Positions 1 through 5,118 of a stretch of 14,350 bases of DNA are shown here, piece after piece. The stretch is from Candidatus Brocadiaceae bacterium (GTDB lineage: Bacteria > Planctomycetota > Brocadiia > SM23-32): positions 1-14,350 of the forward strand of contig PWZK01000061.1 of assembly GCA_003567495.1 (NCBI GenBank). Reading direction: 5' to 3'. The notes below the pieces were generated by a model, which did not search any database, was not told the DNA's origin, and saw only the letters and a program-made list of their open reading frames with translations. Made by a program: the position numbers and the translations under genes. Every line of letters starts with the position of its first letter. Position 1 is the stretch's first letter.

Positions 1-22
1 AAAAAAAAACGCAACTTCTTCC

Positions 23-290
23 AGCGCCAACGGCGCGTCATGCTAAAGCCTATGGCGAAGCGCAGGTCCAACGGACCGAAGCGCAGCCATAGGAAACCAA
101 TGCCCGGAGAACGTAAGCCCTGCAGGGGCGGCATAATGATCAACAGACCCCGGCACGCCTTCCTCTCCACGGTTATATCGTCCCTTCAGGACTCGTTTTT
201 TGCGCGCGTCACCTGCCCTGTGACTTCGCTTCGGCCCCATTCGGGGCCCGCGCTCCGCCACAGGCTATAACATATCGCGCTTCCAGCGCT
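23..290 (-). repeat. 268-bp fold-back repeat element, copy A
   Basis: The reverse complement of this stretch aligns end to end with 10777-11044. Both are 268 bp, with about 23 mismatches and two compensating one-base gaps by hand, so roughly 90% identity. The element is itself an imperfect palindrome. Its first 38 bases (23-60) match the reverse complement of its last 38 (253-290) at 26 positions when scored on copy B. Along each arm are nested hairpins, for example CCTATGGC...GCCATAGG enclosing GGTCC-aac-GGACC, and CCTGTG...CACAGG enclosing GGCCCC-gaat-GGGGCC. Weaker homology to copy B runs a little further on both sides. Open frames on both strands are by-products of the symmetry. The strand is given relative to copy B. 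It could be a miniature mobile element or a structured RNA; no transposase lies nearby. Confidence 0.85.
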
Positions 291-342
291 TACTTCGGTC
301 GTTTTTTTGTCATTGGATATTTGTCATTCGTAATTGTCTTTT
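291..342. other. AT-rich spacer between two fold-back elements
   Basis: This AT-rich stretch separates the two palindromic elements. On the minus strand it contains ACAAATATCCAATGAC-like words. Similar words (GTCAAATATC) precede copy B at about 10739-10760, in the same position relative to the element. No gene is visible. Confidence 0.5.
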
Positions 343-616
343 GGGCCCGAAGGGCCGACTCATCCGCCTGCCTGCCGCGCTGCGGCGCAGGCAGGTAGTC
401 CCGGGTGACCGAAGGGAACCCGGGAGAACCTGAGCACCACCCCGTTTTGAGCCCCGACGGGGCGACTCAAGAAAGGAGCTCTCCCTGGGTTCGCCAAACC
501 TTTGAATCGCCCTTTCAGGGCTCTTTTCTGTTGTCTGCACGAGTTTCCCGGGGTTACAGCGCCCAACGACAGGGCGCTTCCACCCCGGGCTATTAATCAG
601 ACGGCCCTTCGGGCCT
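343..616. repeat. Second-family fold-back repeat element (274 bp)
   Basis: This is an imperfect palindrome centred near GGAGCTCTCC (about 475-484). Its ends are mirror images: GGCCC-gaa-GGGCCG at 344-357 and the reverse complement of the same at 602-615. Moving inward, both arms carry a CCCGGG-type stem (400-424 left; 547-554 with 582-589 right) and then a short GCCC/GGGC hairpin (451-463 left; about 509-521 right). Each short hairpin is followed by matching GACTCAAGAAAGG-like or GATTCAAAGG sequence when read inward. The right CCCGGGGT stem encloses a second stem, AGCGCCC/GGGCGCT (558-564, 572-578). The sequence differs from copies A and B, but the design is the same: terminal mini-hairpins, nested arm hairpins and a central palindrome. 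A 29-bp CCTGCCTGC palindrome interrupts the left arm only. Confidence 0.75.
367..395. repeat. CCTGCCTGC palindrome, copy 1
   Basis: Arms CCTGCCTGC (367-375) and GCAGGCAGG (387-395) flank an 11-base loop. The same arms occur at 4958-4976 and 11159-11185. Here the palindrome lies within the left arm of the 343-616 element. The corresponding place in the right arm has no counterpart, although the bases on either side line up, so it looks like an insertion. Confidence 0.75.
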
Positions 617-658
617 GACGGCAAATGCTGCTACGCGACTCTCTTTAGATTGGCTATA

Positions 659-1351
659 TTAAGCGCCTGCATCTCCTTCCAGCTCGGCCAGGAGGACGCG
701 CGACTGTTCCGCTATTTTCGCCCTGAGCTGTTGAAGATCCCTGTATTCCCGTCCTCCGTGTTTTTCCAGAATGGACTTGTATTCGGACTCAGCATATTGC
801 CAGTAAAGAGCACCGGGATCACTTTTTTTATCAAGGGCGCCTCCATTATTTACAAGGTTTGCCAGCACCTCCATCCATGCATCTTCGGTGTCTATGAGCC
901 ATTTGCGGAAGTGCAGCACGTCCGGATCCTGCCGATCCGTCAGCTCATGCCGGTCTTCCTGAAACTTGCCGCGTACCGGGCCCTCCAGTTTATCGGCCAA
1001 ACGTTTGGCCGCGCCCGCCAGCCTCCCTATCCCGGCGTCAATTTCCTTTATCTGTTCAATCAAATCCGGATATGCGCCACCGACAGAATCCGGCGAAACA
1101 TCGGACGTACCGGCGTTATTTGGGATTGTTTTCCTCAACCGGATGGTTGCCTGCCCGTGCCCCAGCCGCCTCCACCCAAGATCACCGTTTTCCAATTTTT
1201 GTAAATTTTCCTTCAGGTTAAGTTTAACAACCCTAAAAAAATTCTCGTAATCATCTGACCGGTTCGACCGGCCGAGAATGCCGGACGACACCAGATAGAA
1301 AACCACTATGACCATCAGCAAAAAAAACAGTACGACCATGATCTGCATCAT
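659..1351 (-). CDS. Membrane-anchored protein of unknown function
   Basis: I do not recognise this 230-residue protein. Residues 4-21 are almost wholly hydrophobic (VVLFFLLMVIVVFYLV), forming an N-terminal membrane anchor or uncleaved signal. The remainder is hydrophilic and charged. Helical, possibly coiled-coil stretches lie at about 95-125 and 185-225, and a Trp-rich part (WLIDTEDAWMEV) lies near 151-162. Topology is probably one membrane helix with a cytoplasmic or periplasmic helical domain. The first of two adjacent ATGs is chosen because AGGTG lies about 10 nt upstream. A promoter-like TTGTAA-N17-TAAAAT lies a further 75 nt or so upstream on the same strand. A frame on the opposite strand (650-1204) lacks such features. 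The gene stands alone, divergent from the GT2-like gene. Its stop lies 43 bp from the 343-616 repeat, which could act as a transcript end. Confidence 0.65.
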   Translation of the reverse strand: MMQIMVVLFFLLMVIVVFYLVSSGILGRSNRSDDYENFFRVVKLNLKENLQKLENGDLGWRRLGHGQATIRLRKTIPNNAGTSDVSPDSVGGAYPDLIEQIKEIDAGIGRLAGAAKRLADKLEGPVRGKFQEDRHELTDRQDPDVLHFRKWLIDTEDAWMEVLANLVNNGGALDKKSDPGALYWQYAESEYKSILEKHGGREYRDLQQLRAKIAEQSRVLLAELEGDAGA

Positions 1352-1425
1352 TGTATATAAACACCTGCTTCATGATTTTGTTTATCAGAATTAGCGAGCT
1401 GAAAATCGCTCGGCTGAGAAAGTCC

Positions 1426-1454
1426 ATTTTACCAACATTCAACGCTTTTTACAA
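1426..1454 (-). promoter_or_regulatory. Sigma70-like promoter for the 659-1351 gene
   Basis: Read on the minus strand this is TTGTAA, 17 nt, then TAAAAT, which matches 4 of 6 bases at -35 and 5 of 6 at -10. It would start transcription about 70 nt before the ATG at 1351. The leader contains a small CGAGC/GCTCG hairpin. Confidence 0.5.
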
Positions 1455-1530
1455 TTCACCGGCCCCGCCGCCGTAGTTTCCCCGACAGGTGCAGGCGCAC
1501 TTTTTACAGGAAACAACATTAAAAAGCATG

Positions 1531-1559
1531 TTGACTTGCTTTTTCTCATATATTAGGGT
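1531..1559 (+). promoter_or_regulatory. Candidate promoter for the GT2-like/pyr cluster
   Basis: TTGACT, 17 nt, then TAGGGT. The -35 is good (5 of 6); the -10 keeps only the three most important bases. It would give a leader of about 115 nt before the start at 1683. No other plausible promoter is seen before the cluster. Confidence 0.4.
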
Positions 1560-1570
1560 AACCTTTTTGG

Positions 1571-1620
1571 GTGGTCGAGCGGGGTAAGCAGTTACCAAAC
1601 CACATTTCGTATGGGGAAAT
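1571..1620 (+). ncRNA. Candidate structured leader RNA, unassigned
   Basis: An outer stem GTGGT/ACCAC (1571-1575, 1599-1603) encloses an inner stem GGTAA/TTACC (1583-1587, 1592-1596) with a GCAG loop. It is followed immediately by ATTTC/GAAAT (1604-1608, 1616-1620), which could stack on it. An upstream GGTAA at 1557-1561 could compete for TTACC, a switch-like arrangement. It matches no riboswitch consensus I know. Short stems of this kind can arise by chance. Confidence 0.25.
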
Positions 1621-1682
1621 CCTCAATTAAACGCAGCCGGCCTTTTCTGCCATAATATTACCATAATGAGCAATCGTGCCCG

Positions 1683-2927
1683 ATGACAGACGGAACACAT
1701 ATCGACACAGGCGTTTCCGTAATTGTTCCGGCCATATCCGGCACCCGGAATATCGACAGGTGTCTGAATATGCTGTTGAAACAGCGCTACAACCCTATGG
1801 AGATAATTTTGCTCTCTGGCGGAGGTTACGAAGGCGGCCACACAAACGATTCCCGGATTAAAGTCGTCGAAACACAAGCCGGCACTTCACCCGCCATCAC
1901 AGCAGTACTCGACGAAGTCCGGGGAGCAATTTCTTTCGATACCGCAGTATATATCAACCCGGGGTATCGGCCCGAAGGAAAGGAATGGATTACGCATTTG
2001 ACCGCACCGCTGGATAATGATGAAACCGGGGCCGTTTCCGGCACTGTCGTTTCGGCCGGAGGGCGCACAGGTGGGTTTAGAGAGGCTTTCAGCTCTGCCG
2101 TAGACTCTCTTTCGGAGCCGAAAGGCAGGCGCCGAAAATTTTCGGATGTCGTTTCGAAGTCATCCTGTGCCTTTCGCTGCGACCTGATCAAGGAACTGGA
2201 GCTTGACAGCAACAGCAAGCTGCCGGTGGAAGCCAGCCCTGTGGAGCTCTCGATGCGCATCAGGGAGGCCGGTTATAAAATCGTTTTTGCGCCCGAGGCG
2301 CGCGCCGTATGTCAAAAGCCGGCTGCGGAGAACGCACCGCCCTTATTCTCAACACTTAAAAGCGGCATTCGCTACGGCGCCGCCGACGCGTTTTTGCACA
2401 GGCATCGGGGAATAGACTGGCTGCACGGACGGATTTTTATGGTCGCCATACTCTCAATTCTCGCACCTGCTGCGGCTCTCTATAATTTGCCCTACGGAGT
2501 AATCGCTGCCGGGCTTGTATTTGGATGGGGGTGGTTCATGGGTTTTCATATCCCGCCGATTCCCTGGGAATGGCCCGTTGCACTGGTAAATATGGCTGTT
2601 TACGTCTGCATCATTTTAGCGGTGCGTGACGGCTGGGCGGCATCCATTTTCCCGCCCCGACACTGGCACCCCGCTATTATCCGGCAATGGCTGTTCGTAT
2701 TTTCCATACCATTGTCTTTTCTGTTGTTACTGGTGGTAAACGGGTTGAAAACCGCAGCCGGGGGCATCGACGGGATAAAAAGCGCCATATACCTGCCGTT
2801 GCTCATACCGGCCACAACGCTCTGGCATTTTTTGTCAGGACTGGGATACGGAATGGAAAAATTCCGGCCCTCTTTCAGGTTTGCCAACGAGAAAACCGAA
2901 GATCGTTCTACGCAGAGACATCCCTAG
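1683..2927 (+). CDS. Membrane-bound GT2-like protein with degenerate catalytic motifs
   Basis: This 414-residue protein has a GT-A-type glycosyltransferase family 2 fold at about 11-210, followed by some four or five membrane segments (about 250-268, 271-289, 297-315, 334-352, 367-385). The fold is recognised from VSVIVPAISG at 11-20, the QRYNPMEIILLSGG strand at 34-47, and VELSMRIREAGYKIVFAPEA at 187-206. The last corresponds to the usual ED-x-x-L-x-x-R-x-x-x-x-G...PEA block. The acidic residues that bind nucleotide sugar and metal in active relatives are not where expected. The first motif ends in SGG rather than a DDGS-like sequence, the DXD position reads INPGYRP at 91-97, and the ED pair reads VE. 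It may be an inactive relative or use unusual residues. The start ATG has no clear ribosome-binding site. The gene lies 39 nt before the dihydroorotate-dehydrogenase-like gene on the same strand, so co-transcription is likely, although no shared pathway is evident. Confidence 0.75.
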   Translation: MTDGTHIDTGVSVIVPAISGTRNIDRCLNMLLKQRYNPMEIILLSGGGYEGGHTNDSRIKVVETQAGTSPAITAVLDEVRGAISFDTAVYINPGYRPEGKEWITHLTAPLDNDETGAVSGTVVSAGGRTGGFREAFSSAVDSLSEPKGRRRKFSDVVSKSSCAFRCDLIKELELDSNSKLPVEASPVELSMRIREAGYKIVFAPEARAVCQKPAAENAPPLFSTLKSGIRYGAADAFLHRHRGIDWLHGRIFMVAILSILAPAAALYNLPYGVIAAGLVFGWGWFMGFHIPPIPWEWPVALVNMAVYVCIILAVRDGWAASIFPPRHWHPAIIRQWLFVFSIPLSFLLLLVVNGLKTAAGGIDGIKSAIYLPLLIPATTLWHFLSGLGYGMEKFRPSFRFANEKTEDRSTQRHP

Positions 2928-2966
2928 CAGGAAACAAACGAAACAAAAAAATACGGAGTGAGCGGA

Positions 2967-3926
2967 ATGAAGGAGAAAAATAACACACAAGCCCCGGAAA
3001 CAGACCTGGGCGCCGACCTGTGCGGCATCAAGCTAAAAAACCCGACTGTGCTGGCCTCCGGGGTGCTTGGCATTTCCAAAGATCTGCTCGCCCGGGTGGT
3101 GGAAGCCGGAGCGGGCGCTCTGACGATAAAATCGGTTACCACTTCCAGAAGGGAAGGGCACGACAACCCAACGGTAATAGCCTGCGAGGCCGGAATGCTA
3201 AATGCGGTCGGATATTCAAATCCGGGCGCAAAAGCCGCAGCCGAAGAATTTTCAAACGTAGAATTGCTCCAGGTTCCCGTTTTTGCAAGCGTGGTTGGCC
3301 GGGTGCCGGAAGAGTTTGCTGCGGCCGCCCAGCACATAATGAAATGCCGTTTCAGAGCCATAGAAATTCCGCTGTCCTGTCCGCATACACCCGGATACGG
3401 AACTCTGGCGGGACACGGCAGCCCGGAAGCAACAGAGCGGATCACCCGCGCCGTATGTGACGTCACAGACAGACCGGTTTTTGTTAAGCTCTCCCCAAAC
3501 GTCCCCGCAATAGGCGAACTGGCCCTTGCCGCCCTGGAAGGCGGTGCGAGCGGCATCACCGCGGTCAACAGCATGGGGCCAGGCATGCTTATCGATATCG
3601 AAGCGCGGCGTCCGGTGCTTTCGTTCGGATTCGGCGGCGTGAGCGGACCCGCCCTGCGCGCGGTAGCGTTGCGATGTGTATATGACATTTACAAAGCGAC
3701 CAGGGACGCCGGACACGAAGCGCCCATTATCGGCACGGGAGGCATTTCCTGCGGGGAAGATGCCATGCAGATGATAATGGCCGGTGCCTCGGCCGTAGGC
3801 GTCGGCACGGCGGTATATCAGCGCGGAGTGGAGGTTTTCGGGCTTATATCAAGAGAGCTGAGAGAAATATGTCTCCGCCTGGATATTAAAAAACTCAAAG
3901 ATATGACAGGAGCAGTACATGGATGA
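2967..3926 (+). CDS. pyrD: Dihydroorotate dehydrogenase-like catalytic subunit, class 1B
   Basis: This 319-residue FMN TIM-barrel has the normal class 1B length. Family members oxidise dihydroorotate to orotate in pyrimidine synthesis, passing electrons to a PyrK subunit and then to NAD+. Recognised blocks are TIKSVT (53-58), NAVGYSNPG (79-87), the active-site loop SCPH with Cys138 as general base, KLSPNV (174-179), VNS (200-202), and the FMN-phosphate site GTGGI/GVGTAV (256-283). One oddity is that the orotate-contacting sequence usually reads N-x-S-C-P-N, while here it reads P-L-S-C-P-H. The His form also occurs in dihydropyrimidine dehydrogenases; the Asn-to-Pro change is uncommon in my experience. 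Orotate specificity is therefore likely but not certain. ATG 2967 is preferred over the in-frame GTG 2958 because GGAG lies 8 nt upstream of it. The end overlaps the next gene by 8 nt. Confidence 0.85.
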   Translation: MKEKNNTQAPETDLGADLCGIKLKNPTVLASGVLGISKDLLARVVEAGAGALTIKSVTTSRREGHDNPTVIACEAGMLNAVGYSNPGAKAAAEEFSNVELLQVPVFASVVGRVPEEFAAAAQHIMKCRFRAIEIPLSCPHTPGYGTLAGHGSPEATERITRAVCDVTDRPVFVKLSPNVPAIGELALAALEGGASGITAVNSMGPGMLIDIEARRPVLSFGFGGVSGPALRAVALRCVYDIYKATRDAGHEAPIIGTGGISCGEDAMQMIMAGASAVGVGTAVYQRGVEVFGLISRELREICLRLDIKKLKDMTGAVHG

Positions 3927-4776
3927 ATCTATCCAAAACCCAGGAGCCTGCGCTGCACCCGCCGGTAAGCTGAATTTTCAACCCAGCCTGCCCGTAATGG
4001 TGAAACTGGCCGAGAAACGGTGCGAAACGCAAAACACCGTATCTCTTCTGTTTGAGCACCCTTCCGAAGACAAAGCATCGTTTCGGCCGCTGCAAAACGC
4101 GCCGGGGCAGTTCGTCATGGTATGGCTGCCGGAGCTGAACGAAAAGCCGTTCGTTATTTCATACATTTCCGACACCGGATTCGGAATCACCGTGACGGTG
4201 CGCGGCAATTTTTCACGCAGGCTTTCAGAGCTGCAAATCGGCCAAAAAGTCGGATTCAGAGGTCCGTTCGGACGCGGTTTTTCCGGGATGGAAGATTACG
4301 CCCCGGAAAAAATCGCCATACTCGGTGGCGGCTGCGGCATGGCGTCGCTTGCACTTCTTGCACAAAAGATCCCGGAAGCCAACATCATACAGGGCGCGCC
4401 CTCGTCGTCAGAGTTGCTCTACGCCGAGCGCTTCCCGCGACAGATCATTTTCACCGAAGACGGCTCGTTCGGGTTCAGTGGCCGGCCAACGCAATGGTTG
4501 GAGGGCAAACTTTCAGGCGGGGTCGAAATGCTCTATACATGCGGCCCTGAAATCATGATGAAAAAAGTGGTCTCACTCTGCAACGCAAACGGGATCCGAT
4601 GCCAGGCCGCACTGGAAAGATACATGAAATGCGGAATCGGGGTGTGCGGACAGTGTGAATGTGACGGACGGCTTGTATGCAGGGACGGCCCGGTTTTTTC
4701 AGATTCCGAGCTTCAGCAAATGCCGTCCTTCGGCAACACGCGCCGCAATGCCGCGGGGCAACGCATAAAGCTCTAA
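3919..4776 (+). CDS. pyrK: Dihydroorotate dehydrogenase electron-transfer subunit
   Basis: This 285-residue ferredoxin-NADP-reductase-like flavoprotein would carry electrons from the FMN of the preceding subunit through a [2Fe-2S] cluster and FAD to NAD+. The FAD domain is at about 26-125, with APGQFVMV (61-68), KPFVISY in place of the usual RPFSI-type flavin motif (76-82), and GPFGRGF (115-121). The NAD-binding part begins at GGGCGMASL (136-144) and includes YTCGP (206-210). The C-terminal cluster motif has Cys238, Cys243, Cys246 and Cys254 (CGIGVCGQC...C), the arrangement expected of PyrK. The ATG overlaps the pyrD-like stop, and AGGAG lies at 3908-3912, so translation is probably coupled. 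The first 20 or so residues form an extra, low-complexity N-terminus, and the tail after the cluster is about 30 residues. The stop codon lies within a perfect inverted repeat. Confidence 0.88.
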   Translation: MDESIQNPGACAAPAGKLNFQPSLPVMVKLAEKRCETQNTVSLLFEHPSEDKASFRPLQNAPGQFVMVWLPELNEKPFVISYISDTGFGITVTVRGNFSRRLSELQIGQKVGFRGPFGRGFSGMEDYAPEKIAILGGGCGMASLALLAQKIPEANIIQGAPSSSELLYAERFPRQIIFTEDGSFGFSGRPTQWLEGKLSGGVEMLYTCGPEIMMKKVVSLCNANGIRCQAALERYMKCGIGVCGQCECDGRLVCRDGPVFSDSELQQMPSFGNTRRNAAGQRIKL

Positions 4777-4808
4777 TTCTTTTCAAAAAAGAACTTGAAA
4801 AGAATTAG
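4773..4808 (+). terminator. Perfect 14-bp inverted repeat overlapping the pyrK stop
   Basis: CTAATTCTTTTCAA and TTGAAAAGAATTAG flank an 8-base loop, and the TAA stop lies inside the left arm. The stem is AT-rich and no T-tract follows, so it is not a textbook intrinsic terminator. It may end the cluster or protect the 3' end. A look-alike follows the secretin gene at 14189-14235. Confidence 0.4.
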
Positions 4809-4957
4809 TATAATGGCAACAACGGCTACGACTAACCGCATATTTCATAAACCAAAGACAAAATTAATATAAACGACTGTTATGTTAAATCTTAAAAGCG
4901 CATTTTACGACCTTTTAAAATCACACTCTGTATTTTAGCCTCAGAAAATGCGGTTTA

Positions 4958-4976
4958 CCTGCCTGCAGCAGGCAGG
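4958..4976. repeat. CCTGCCTGC palindrome, copy 2
   Basis: CCTGCCTGC and GCAGGCAGG flank a single A, giving a perfect odd-length palindrome. The arms are identical to those at 367-395 and 11159-11185, while the centre differs in each copy. Confidence 0.8.
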
Positions 4977-4981
4977 CGGCG

Positions 4982-5005
4982 CCTACTTTTTTGAAAAAAA
5001 GTAGG
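4982..5005. terminator. Possible bidirectional terminator hairpin
   Basis: CCTACTTTTTT and AAAAAAGTAGG form an 11-bp inverted repeat around GA. On the plus strand a T-rich tract follows at 5013-5024; on the minus strand the stem itself supplies T-runs. Its position between converging genes fits termination in both directions. Confidence 0.4.
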
Positions 5006-5118
5006 ACAAAAGCTTTTCTTTTTATACGACAGAGTTTTTTGCTAAGCTTTTTCCAAAAAAAGCGTCGGCGCTTGCCTTTCGCGCATCTGCACCGCTGAAA
5101 ACGCGTGAAATATGCGGG

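Larger units (their letters stand above)
1352..1682. other. Divergent intergenic region with two promoters and a leader
   Basis: These 331 bp without a gene hold a leftward promoter (1426-1454), a rightward promoter candidate (1531-1559) and a leader with possible RNA structure (1556-1624). The intervening GC-rich stretch at about 1455-1500 shows nothing I can name. Confidence 0.5.
4809..5118. other. Convergent intergenic region, no gene
   Basis: This AT-rich space lies between two converging transcription units. It contains the CCTGCCTGC palindrome at 4958-4976, the hairpin at 4982-5005, an AAAAGCTTTT palindrome at 5008-5017 and a GCTTTTT/AAAAAGC hairpin at 5046-5063. The last is the first stem met after the minus-strand operon. 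I see no coding potential. Confidence 0.6.

Noticed and set aside
40..624. Several short reading frames on both strands (for example 40-270, 43-261, 310-624, 405-596)
   Set aside because: They lie wholly within palindromic repeats, overlap on both strands and are rich in Arg, Pro and Gly as expected of GC-rich symmetry; no ribosome-binding sites support them.
650..1204. 184-residue plus-strand frame opposite the 659-1351 gene
   Set aside because: It lacks a promoter and ribosome-binding site, and the minus-strand frame has a convincing membrane anchor and start signals.
1570..1625. tRNA-like stretch (GGTGGTCGAGCGGGG)
   Set aside because: It resembles a D-arm, but no acceptor stem, anticodon arm or GTTC T-loop can be completed.
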